Assembly: GCF_000611645.1 (NCBI RefSeq)
Contig: NW_014012925.1
Location: forward strand, 1-16,777
Origin: Monoraphidium neglectum
Taxonomy: Eukaryota > Chlorophyta > Chlorophyceae > Sphaeropleales > Selenastraceae
Direction of reading: 5' to 3'
Length of the DNA stretch: 16,777 nucleotides
Positions 8,853 to 16,777 of this stretch are shown here, in pieces. The position numbers and the translations under genes are program-made. The notes beneath the pieces are model-generated. The model was given only the letters and a program-made list of their open reading frames with translations. It did not search any database and was not told the origin of the DNA. Position 1 is the first letter of the stretch, and every line of letters begins with the position of its first letter.

Positions 8853-11134
8853 TCAGTCCTCCTGGCCCCCCTCCTCCACCACCTCCACTTGGTGGGGGTC
8901 GTTCCTCAGGGCGAGCGCCTCAAACACACCCTGCTGCACAGAGCGGCGCGGCACGACGAGGCGCTTGAGGGCCGGCAGGCGCAGCAGCCAGGGGCCGAGG
9001 TTCCACACTTCCTGGCAGCCGCTCAGGTCCAGCTCCTGTGGGGCGTTGAGTATGTGAACGGTTTTGTGGGGAACAGTTTTTTGAGGCTCAGGGGAGGAAC
9101 ACGCATCTGTGAGGTGCGCCTTGATGGAGGGGGCAAGCGCGGCGGCGTGCGGAGGCGTGCGCGTGCCGGAGAAACAATAGGCTGCAGCCAACTGGGCAGA
9201 GTGACCAGGTGCTGTGGTCAGCTGGGGCGGGCCCTCCTGGACTTCAGCGCATGTGTGGGTAGACTCGTTAAATCCCTGGCAGCTCTATTCCTCAAGACCA
9301 CTCCCAGCCACTCACCTCCAGCAGTGAAAACCGCTCCATCCCCTCTGGCAGGTGCAGCGGCCCGTTGAACCCCCGCACCACCAGCCGCCGCAGGCCAAAG
9401 CACCGCAGCAGCCCCGCGTCGCCGCCACCGCCCCGCCCCAGCGGTGCAAAATCCTCGGGGTCGGGGCCCTCTGGGCCCCTGTCGCGCATGCGCATGTCGA
9501 CCACCAAGCTCGTCAGAGCGGTGAGCGCAGACACCCCAGCCGGCAGCCTGTCGAGGGTCGTGGTGCCGGTCAGGTGGAGGGCCCGCAGCTGAGTCAGCGA
9601 GGGCAGCGCCGCGGCCACCGAGGCGGCCAGCTCCATGGTGGACATTTCGGAGGGGGCCCGGACGGCATGAGGGCAGGCGTGCAGACTAAGGGACGTCAGC
9701 GCTGAGAGGGCGTCCAGCCCAAAGACGCAGCTGACTTCTGGGGCGTCGCTGATGCAAAGCTCCTGTCGGGGTTTGATGGGCAAAGGTGAAAGGTGCATCA
9801 GGTCCCCAGTCATGGTCGGGGGTTTTTGTGAGCAGGGAGCTAATCTGTCACGCCGGCCGCTGCCTAGGGATTTGGGGCGAGGGTGCTGTGCGACCATCCG
9901 CGAGCAAAGCGGGCTAAGTGAGGGAAAGGCGGTGCAATCTGTGCGCGCAAGGGTTTCCACATCTCAGCGTTAAAGTGCACCGATCTCAGGCCCAAGCCAG
10001 GTGCCCAGCACGGCCGCGCCGCCCGGCACAGCCAGCTTGCTCCCCATCTGACCGGGCCCGTGCACGCTCGCCGCATGCGACAAGCTGAGGCGGGCCCGCC
10101 TACCAGCAGGCAGCCCAGGCCCGGCCCCCCCTCCCGACACAGCTGCGGCTCCGACCTTGAGGCTGGTGAGGCGTCCTACATGTGCATATCTCAGTGCGGG
10201 CGCCCGCGCCAGCGACAGCCTCGACAGGTTGTCCAGCCCGGGCAGGCCCACTGCGAGGCCCGACAACGAGGGCGAATCAGGCAACCCCACGACTTCCAGA
10301 TCCTGCAGGCTGGGCTCCCGGAGGCCGACGGGCACGCCATCTGGTAAGAGAGGGATGGCGCCCGCAAGCCGGAGGCTGCGCAAGGCCGGCAGCGCGCCCG
10401 CGGCGCGAAGGATGGGGCGCCATTCAACCGTGCCCTGGTAGGCAGTGGTGGCGGTGTAGTCGAGCTCCAGGCGCGCCAGCCGCCGCCAGGCGGGCGCGGC
10501 GAGCTCGAGGGCGGAGGCGAGCGCGTCGGCATCCTTCATAGGGCAGTGGGAAACCGCCAGCCGCTCGATGCGGGCCGCAGCCAGGGGCGCCACAATACGG
10601 AGCTCGCGGGCCAAAACGGCGGCCCCCGCGCACCACCGCTGGCAGGCTGCAAGCACCTCTGGGCCCCCTCTCTTATTCGGCCCGCTGCGGCCTTGCCTCT
10701 CACAAAATGGGCATAGCTGCTCTGGGGTGAGGTCGGCGGCAACACTGGTCGCGCGGTCAAACCGCGCCAGCGCGCGCGTCAGATCGCCGGCGGGGACCCC
10801 CGTGAGATCTGTGACGAGCTCATCCGCGACGAGCGAAAAGCTCTTGCAGGCGGCGCAGCAGCCGGACAAGGAGCGCTGGGAGTGGAGGTGAGTCATGAGC
10901 AGGCGCCAGCAGGGCAGTGGGAGGTCGGTCCAGCACCTGAGGCAGGAGGGGCGGCGTAGCTGGAAGGCAGTGCGTGCTGCTGGCTGCCGTGTGAAGCACT
11001 GGCCACCATCTTCCAACGTCCGAGGTTAGGGGCCTGCTCGTGACGTGTTGGCAGTTTTCGCCCATTGCAGTAGCCTCTTCTGCCTTGATGTCCGCTCACC
11101 GAGACTCTGTGTCAGCCCCAGTGTGCTCCGCCAT
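8853..11134 (-). CDS. F-box/LRR protein, array copy B (4 exons)
   Basis: Exons are 11134-11100, 10936-10156, 9762-9316 and 9035-8853, giving 481 residues. The first exon encodes M-A-E-H-T-G-A-D-T-E-S plus two bases. The F-box at residues 13-52 is almost identical in DNA to that of A. The central LRR part differs greatly from A and C (residues about 60-260). Exon 3 is 447 nt, the same as in D and longer than in A and C, because of an extra segment around the APSEM motif. Splice sites are CTCAAG|GTCGGA, CGACAG|GAG, CTGGAG|GTGAGT and CCACAG|GAG. A frame equivalent to A's ATG at 8186 exists (start 11065) but is out of phase with the F-box, which supports the 11134 start. It ends at the same early TGA as A (8853-8855). 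Confidence 0.85.
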
Positions 11135-11916
11135 GGCGTCCAAGCAAGCCGAGGCAGCTACCCGCCGCGGCAAAGTCTGCAAGTGCAGTGCACGCGCCGC
11201 CAAGCGCAGCGACAGGCTCTGCTCTGCACGACACTGGTCGGAATACAACGCTAAAATGCTCTGGAACTTTACGCTGGGCGCGCTGTTCGGAACGCTTGTT
11301 TGAGCTGAGCAACACGTCGACAACCCAGCTGTCCGGCTTGAGATCTCGCAGGCGATAAAGTGCGTAGGACGGAGGTGAATACGGTAAGTAATGTGACCTG
11401 AACGACCGGTAAACGGTGATGTCAGTCGTTCCCGTATTCGGTGCAGAGCAGCTGAGGAGCAGCTGGGTCACAGCAGTGTCTGGGTGCACAGCAGGAGCGC
11501 ACAGGAGCTGTGCAGTCTGCTGCTCCTCAGACTAAAGTAGCAGCCACGTTTTTGCAGCACCCATACCCCCACCCAGGATGCGGGGGATGCCATGCAGTAT
11601 GTTCCAGTTGAGGGCCTGACAGGTGGCCTAGACCTGCTGAATGCAGGCCAGGGCTCCTCCCCTCCCCATCTTCCACTAGCTGCTGTTGGATGAATACGTT
11701 GCATGCGCTGCTCCGATGCAGACAGCAGCCTCTGGTCCACAGGCGCTGTGACTATGACAAGTTTGCAAGCCTGATGAGTGTGTATACGCATGTGAATCAT
11801 TCATGTTTACACAAGGGGTGGCAACGACAATTCTTGTGGCGGCAGCCGATAATCATGTACAAGAACGTGCCAAGCCAGGCAGCGTCAGAGGACGCTGCCC
11901 TGACCGATCGCGCCAC
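11135..11916. other. Spacer between units B and C
   Basis: The left part (about 11135-11370) is the shared upstream flank of B: GCGACAGGCTCTGCTCT, CGGAACGCTTGTTTGAGCTG and GTCGACAACCC, then CTCGCAGGCGATAAAGTGCG. The right part (about 11700-11916) is the 3' flank once attached to C. Between them is about 260 bp absent from the A/B and C/D spacers, listed separately. No gene was recognised. Confidence 0.6.
11440..11698. repeat. Extra ~260-bp segment unique to the B/C spacer
   Basis: The distance from GTGCGTAGGA to CATGCGCTGCTCC is about 83 bp in the A/B spacer and 73 bp in C/D, but 343 bp here. The added DNA contains a perfect 12-bp inverted repeat (CTGAGGAGCAGC at 11452-11463, GCTGCTCCTCAG at 11519-11530). 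It is bordered by a short inverted pair, CGTATTC (11433-11439) and GAATACG (11692-11698). It could be a small non-autonomous element or DNA lost from the other units. Confidence 0.45.
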
Positions 11917-11961
11917 CTACAGCCCCTCTTCTGCCCACCCGTCCGCGTCCTCGTTGCCCCA
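11917..11961 (-). pseudogene. Orphaned C-terminal tail of gene C
   Basis: Fifteen codons read W-G-N-E-D-A-D-G-W-A-E-E-G-L-stop on the minus strand, matching the ends of copies D and B. They are now 747 bp away from the rest of gene C's last exon because of the insertion, so they are no longer translated unless the intervening DNA is spliced out. Confidence 0.75.
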
Positions 11962-12708
11962 ATCTGGAAAATCCAGGGGAAAATTTTTGCCAAGTCTAGG
12001 GACATAGCTAAGTCACGGGTGTCCAAAATACAAATTCACAGATGGGGGTGTTGGCCAGTCACAGGTCAGGTGCACCACCTTTCAGGTGTCCACAGGTCGC
12101 ACGTGTGGGGCAGGTGCCTGTCAGGTGCCCGCACCTTAGCAGTGTAGCTGCGACATCTGCATATGCCCAACGTCTATTACTTGCTTCCAACTTGCCTGCG
12201 GCGCGGCAACGACGATGATCTGCTGGGGCTGCTGCTGCTTCGTTCTGGGGCTGCTGCTGCTGCAGCGGCTGCCTCTCGGCCTCCTGCTGCTGTGCCGCGC
12301 TGCGGCGGCGTCTACTCGCGTCCTGCAGACGACGGTATCTCCTATACGTCTTTTACATGCTACAAGTGTGCCGGTACATGCCTTAGCTTGCATCTTCACT
12401 GCTGGTGGAACAGAGCTGGGATGGGTTCCTGTGTGATGCATGCCTGGTGATTCGGGTGACCCTGGTGTTTGAGCTGCGTGATGCGCTACGTACATCCTGT
12501 GTTGCTGGCAGTAAGCGCAAGAGAGTTGGGCTACCCCTCGAATTGCGAGCAGTCAACACAGCAGCAAGAAGCACATGCAAGAGCCGGCCGTGGCGGGTGT
12601 GGTGCAACAGCAACCCACGACACGGCTGCGCTAGCAAACTGTTATGTGGCATTGTGTGCGTGCGCAGTACCAGGAAGCATGAGGGTACAACATCAAGATA
12701 TCGTGCAA
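11962..12708. mobile_element. 747-bp insertion in the last exon of gene C, flanked by 8-bp direct repeats
   Basis: Alignment with copies A, B and D shows uninterrupted tail sequence in those copies where C is broken. The break is flanked by TTGCCCCA (11954-11961) and TTGCGCCA (12709-12716), one mismatch apart, like an aged 8-bp target-site duplication. Inside are a CAGGTG-rich stretch (about 12063-12130) and a CTG-rich stretch (about 12220-12310). No transposase frame and no clear terminal inverted repeats are visible, so the element type is unknown; 8-bp duplications fit hAT-like elements among others. Confidence 0.5.
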
Positions 12709-14973
12709 TTGCGCCAGCTGGGACGCTCATCACCCTCCTGCCCTTCGCCGTCGTCCCGGGCCCCCTCCTCCACCACTTCCTCTCGGTGGGGGTCGGTCCT
12801 CAGGGCGAGCGCCTCAAACACGCCCTGCTGCACAGAGCGGCGCGGCACGACGAGGCGCTTGACGGCGGGCAGGCGCAGCAGCCAGGGGCCGAGGTTCCAC
12901 ACGTCCTGGCAGCCACCAAGGTCCAACTCCTGTGGAGCGTTGAGCGGATGAGGGGTTATTTGGGCTCAGGTTTTGGGGGCTAGGGGAGGAATGGGCATCC
13001 GTTAGGGGTGGCTAGATGGGGAGACCAGCACAGGGGCGCGTGAAGGCAGGCGCGTGCAGCAGGAACAGCGGCTGCAGCCACTTGGGGAGAGTGCAAGCAG
13101 GCAGCGGCGTCACAGCTGGGCCGCCCTAGATTCTCGTGCATACAAGGGAGGATGGTACCCCTGGCAGCTCCCTTGTTAGGGCCCACTCCCGGCCGCGCAC
13201 CTCCAGCAGCGAAAACCGCTCCATCCCCTCCGGCATGTGCAGCGGCCCGCTGAACCCCCGCACCACCAGCCGCCGCAAGCCGAAGCACCTCAGCAGCCCC
13301 GTGCCGTCGCCTAGTGGCGCAAAGTCCTTGGGCTCGGGCCCATCGGGGCCGCTGTCGCGCATGCGCACGTCAACCACCAAGCTGGTCAGCGCTTTGAGAA
13401 AAGGAATCGCCGCCGGCAGCTTCTCGAGGGTCGTGGTGCCGGTCAGCTCGAGGGCCCGCAGCTGAGTCAGCGCGACCAGCACCGTGGCCAGCAATAAGGC
13501 TGCGTTGCGAGTGGCGTCGGGGCAGGCGTGGACGCGGAGGGAGGTCAGCGCCGCGAGCGACGACAATCCAATGACATCACGCAAGTCCGGGGCGTCACTG
13601 ATGCAAAGCTCCTGAGGGGGATTTGGTGGGGGGTGGGGGGTGCATCAGGTCTGCGGCGGCTATGGGGGCTGATTTAAAGGCAGAGTCGCGGATCAGGGCT
13701 GGCAGCTGCCGAGAGGTTCTGGGAGAAGTGCTGGTGGGACTGACGGCAAGGCCAGGCGATTGGAGCGCCAGGCGGTGCAATCAGTGCCCGCATGCGCTTC
13801 TACATGCCCCTGTCGCAGCACACCAAACACAGGTCCAAGCCAAGTGCGGGGTGCGGCGGCGGCGCCCGGCACCGCCAGCTTGCGCCCCTTCTGACCGGCC
13901 CCGCGTTCGCGCGCACGCGACAGGGTGGGGCAAAGCCCGCCGACGCGCAGGCATCCCTGGGCCCCAGCCGAGGCCGCGGCTCTGACCTGGAGGCTGGTCA
14001 GGTGTTCTTTCAGGTGTTCAAGCTCCAGCGTCCTGCCACGCACCCTTGCCACCGACAGCCTGAACAGGTCGGGCAGCCCGGGTATCGCCGGGACGTCATA
14101 AGGCGAGATCTCCACAGGCGGCCCCACGATCTCGAGATCCTGCAGGCCGCCCAGCCACAGGCTATCGGTAAACCCCCATAAGGGACAGATGGCGCCCGCG
14201 AGCCGCATGCTGCGCAGGGCCGGCAGCGCGCCCGCGGCGCGGATGACGGCGGCCCAATCATACTCATAACGGCGTGTGGGGGCCGGGCCAGAGGCGGTGA
14301 CGTCATACGAGAGCTCCAGGCGCGCCAGCCGCCGCCATGCGGGCGCACCCGGCTCGAAGCTGTAGGCGAGGGTGTCGGCGACGTAGCTGGGGCAGTTGGA
14401 CACTGACAGCCGCTCAATGCGGGCCGCAGCCAGGGGCGGCACGGCGCGGAGCTCGCTAGCCAAAACGGCGGCCGCGGCGCACCACCCCTGGAAACCCCCA
14501 GGCTCCTCGGGCCCGCCTTCTTGACCCGACGCGCCTCCCTCCCTCTTCTGATGCGTCGGCCACGGCGCTGCAGCCAGGTCGACGGCCACACTGGTCGCGC
14601 GGTCAAACCGCGCGAGCGCGCGCGTCAGATCGCCGGCGGGGACCCCCCTGAGATCTGTGGCGAGGTCATCCGCGACGCGCGCAATGCTCTTGCAGGCTGC
14701 GCTGCAGCTGAACAGGGAGCGCTTGGAGTGGAGGTGAGTCATGATCAGGCGCCAGCAGGGCACAGGGAGATCGGTCCAGCACCTGCGGCGTGGGGCGGGC
14801 GCGTCGGAAAGGCGGCGCACGCCGCTGGCTGCAGTGGGATGCGCTGTGCGCCACCTGCTTAGCGCCAAGATCAGCGGGCCGCTCACGGCGTGCTGGCAGT
14901 GCCTAGTGAACAGCAACTTGCATCCAGTGTCCACTCACCGAGACTCGGCGCTGGCCCCGGCGTGCTCCGCCAT
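12693..14973 (-). CDS. F-box/LRR protein, array copy C, C-terminus altered by insertion (4 exons)
   Basis: Exons are 14973-14939, 14782-13987, 13611-13201 and 12929-12693, giving 492 residues. Exon 1 encodes M-A-E-H-A-G-A-S-A-E-S plus two bases. The F-box (residues 13-52) has conservative changes, such as V-P-C-W-R-L-I-M and H-S-K-R-S-L. Exon 2 is the longest of the set, with an added T-R-R-Y-E-Y-D-W segment (about 14250-14280). Exon 3 is the shortest (411 nt) and lacks the Gly run found in A, B and D near D-F-A-P-L-G. The exon-3 donor is GTGCGC, as in D. The last exon has no early TGA and reads G-E-G-Q-E-G-D-E-R-P-S-W, then runs into the insertion and ends R-N-C-T-I-S-stop. Everything upstream is intact, so it is probably still functional. 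Confidence 0.82.
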
Positions 14974-15475
14974 GGCAACCAAGCCGATGCAGTTACCCGA
15001 CGCAACTGCAAGTGCAGTGCAAGCGCCGCCCTGCGCAGTGACAGGCTCTGTTCTGCACGGCACTGGCACGCTTGCGACGCCTTGTACCTTACACGCTGTG
15101 TGCGCTGCTCGGAACGCTTTGCTTGAGCTGAGCGACAAAGTCGACAACCCGGCAAAGATCTCGCAGGCAATAAAGTGCGTAGGACGGAGGAATAACTGAT
15201 GTGACGTAAGTGACGGCCACATACTACTTGTCACCCCGTTCCGGATGTCATGCGCTGCTCCAATGCAAGCAGCAGCCTCAGTCCACGGGCTGCGCAGGTC
15301 TACAGGGGCTGTGACCATGACAGGTTTGAACGGTATGTGCACCCACATGAACCATGCAGTTGATCACAAGAAACAAAAGCGACGACCCTTGGAGCGGCAG
15401 CTGATGGGTATGTAAATCACAGACATGCCAAGCCGGGGCAGCCTCAAGGGACGCTGCGCTGACAAACCCCGCCGC
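14974..15475. other. Spacer between units C and D
   Basis: The left part (14974 to about 15185) is the upstream flank of C, with the same blocks as in A and B (GTGACAGGCTCTG, GAGCTGAGCGACAAAGTCGACAACCC and CTCGCAGGCAATAAAGTGCG). The right part (about 15249-15475) is D's 3' flank with CATGCGCTGCTCC and GGAGCGGCAGCTGATGGGTAT. Here the TTGTAC shared by A, B and C has changed (TGTAAATC on the plus strand). No gene was recognised. Confidence 0.5.
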
Positions 15476-16456
15476 CTACAGCCCCTCTTCTGCCCACCCC
15501 TCCGCATCCTCGTTGCCCCAGTCAAAATCCTCATCACCCTCCTGCCCCTTGCCGTCGCCTCCGCCCCCTTCCTCCACAACCTCCACTTGGTGGGGGTCGT
15601 TCCGCAGGGCGAGCGCCTCAAACACGCCCTGCTGCACAGAGCGGCGCGGCACGACGAGGCGCTTGAGGGCGGGCAGGCGCAGCAGCCAGGGGCCGAGGTT
15701 CCACAATTCCTGGCAGCCACCAAGGTCCAACTCCTGTGGGGTGTTTGGTGGATTGAGGGTTTTTGGAGCCTGAGTTGTCGGAGCTTAGGGGATGGATAGG
15801 CAAGTAAGAAGTGCGACTTGGCAGGGGCATGGGCGGCGGCGTACGGTGGAGGGCGCACACGGCAGAAAGAGCAGCTGCAGACAAAATGATTCACAAAAAG
15901 GCGTCGTCGTCACAGCTGCGGCATGCCGTCCTGGCCTACCAAGCACGCATGGGAAGATGGGATACCCCCCTGGCAGCTCCGTTGCATGCGCCCCGTCCAG
16001 CCTGCGCACCTCCAGCAATGAAAACCGCTCCATCCCCTCAGGCAGGTGCAGCGGCCCATTGAACCCCCGCACCACCAGCCGACGCAGGCCAAAGCACCGC
16101 AGGAGCCCCGCGTCGCCACCGCCGCCGCGGCCCAGTGGCGCAAAGTCCTCGGGCTCGGGACCCTCTGGGCCCCTGTCGCGCATGCGCACGTCCACCACCA
16201 AGCTCGTCAGAGCGGTGAGCGCAGACACCCCCGCCGGCAGCCTCTCCAGCGTCGTGGCGCCAGTCAGTTTGAGGGCCCGCAGCTGAGTCAGCGTGGGGAG
16301 CACCACGGCCAGCGCGGAGGCCTGCTCCGTGGGCGCCATGTCGGTGGGGCGGCGGACGGCATGAGGGCAGGCGTGCAGGCTGAGGGAGGTCAGCGCCGAG
16401 AGGGAGTCCAGCCCATAGATGCACCCAAGCTCTGGGGCGTCGCTGATGCACAGCTC
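15476..16456 (-). CDS. F-box/LRR protein, array copy D, 3' part only (exons 3 and 4)
   Basis: Exons are 16456-16010 and 15733-15476, giving 149 and 85 residues plus stop. Exon 3 starts at CGACAG|GAG with E-L-C-I-S-D-A-P-E. It has the same 447-nt length as B and carries LRRs such as SALTSLSLHACPHAV, LTQLRALKLTG and LLRCFGLRRLVVRGFNG. Exon 4 holds the WLLRLPALKRLVV repeat and the full acidic tail ending E-G-W-A-E-E-G-L-TAG. D has the only uninterrupted tail in the window and so serves as reference for the others. The exon-3 donor is GTGCGC. The F-box and first LRR exons lie beyond the right edge. Confidence 0.85.
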
Positions 16457-16777
16457 CTGTCGGGGTTGTATATGCAGACACGGAGGGGGCATTGAGTGCG
16501 CAGATGCGGTCGGGGCTGTCTTGGGCAGGGAGTGGATCAGTCGAGTCGGCAGGTTCCTGGAGGCTTTGGGGGCAAGTGCTGGTGGGGCTGTCAGCAAACA
16601 GGGCGAGGGGATTGAGAGAAAGGCGTTGCAATCATTGCGCGAAAGGACTTCCGCATTGAAGCCTTCGAAGCACACCGTCCTCAGACTCAAACCAGGTGCG
16701 CGGTACGGCGGCGCCGGCCGGCACAGCTGGCTTGCTCCGAACCCACGCTCGCCACACGCAACGAGCTGGGGCAGGCC
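16457..16777 (-). other. Intron 2 of gene D (to window edge)
   Basis: By alignment with B (intron 9763-10155) and C (13612-13986), these 321 bases are all intron. Near the edge they contain the intron-2 segment shared by all copies, reading A-V-P-A-G-A-A-V-P-R-T-W on the minus strand, like K-L-A-V-P-G-G-A-A in B. The minus-strand frame joined to exon 3 stays open up to about 16690, but splicing as in B and C is the better model. Confidence 0.65.

Larger units (their letters stand above)
5775..16777 (-). repeat. Tandem array of four F-box/LRR gene units (A-D)
   Basis: Four direct units each hold a minus-strand gene plus shared 5' and 3' flanks. Exon-4 starts lie at 6248, 9035, 12929 and 15733. 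Start codons of A, B and C lie at 8254, 11134 and 14973. Similarity extends through exons, introns and spacers, including spacer words such as GTGCGTAGGA and CATGCGCTGCTCC, so the units arose by DNA duplication and not by retroposition. The array continues past the right edge. Confidence 0.9.

Noticed and set aside
9352..9705. Plus-strand open frames across the array (for example 6566-6931, 9352-9705, 16046-16495)
   Set aside because: They are antisense shadows of the LRR exons and recur only because those exons are duplicated.
10936..11016. Starts of genes B at 11016 and C at 14934
   Set aside because: These codons are TTG and GTG on the minus strand, which are not plausible initiators in a eukaryotic nuclear gene.
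12163..12450. Plus-strand open frame inside the insertion as a transposase or Cys-rich protein
   Set aside because: It is largely CTG-repeat-derived Leu/Ala followed by sequence resembling no known family.
5775..16777. The repeated units as a CRISPR array or bacterial operon
   Set aside because: The repeats are 2.8-3.9 kb gene units with spliceosomal introns; there are no short regular repeats and no prokaryotic gene layout.

Overview
This is a nuclear window from a eukaryote, most likely a core chlorophyte green alga. The coding DNA is GC-rich and Ala/Gly-rich. The genes are split by short introns (about 150-400 nt) with GT..AG ends. Introns carry CA/GT microsatellites, and TGTAA, the chlorophyte poly(A) signal, overlaps two stop codons. 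No species can be named from sequence alone. All exon models below were built by eye from splice sites, reading phase and comparison between copies; no transcripts were available.

Left part (1-5272, + strand). The 3' end of a CASP gene (Golgi coiled-coil protein; five exons, 437-2481) is followed by a complete five-exon gene (2953-5272). The second gene encodes a secreted alpha/beta-hydrolase of the PHB-depolymerase/feruloyl-esterase-like family. Its Ser, Asp and His motifs all sit in splice-compatible frames, and a CAG-repeat-encoded polyserine stretch lies between the Asp and the His.

Right part (about 5775-16777, - strand). A head-to-tail array of four paralogous F-box/leucine-rich-repeat genes is called A, B, C and D from left to right; D is cut by the window edge. 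A, B and C share one four-exon plan: a 35-nt first exon (M-A-E-..-E-S + 2 nt), an F-box plus LRR exon, a second LRR exon, and a last LRR exon with an acidic tail. Unit spacing, measured at the start of exon 4, is 2787, 3894 and 2804 bp. The B-C spacing is longer because of a 747-bp insertion inside C's last exon and about 260 extra bp in the B/C spacer. By family knowledge such proteins are substrate receptors of SCF ubiquitin ligases, with the LRRs choosing the target; that role is inferred here.

The most unusual signals are these: (i) the array is mosaic, with A resembling C and B resembling D in exon 3, but A resembling B and C resembling D around exon 4; (ii) A and B share an in-frame TGA followed by an exactly 25-codon frame that still encodes the ancestral acidic tail; (iii) C's tail was displaced by an insertion flanked by 8-bp direct repeats; (iv) the serine repeat lies inside a hydrolase domain; (v) a CASP exon is flanked by complementary (CA)n and (GT)n intron tracts.
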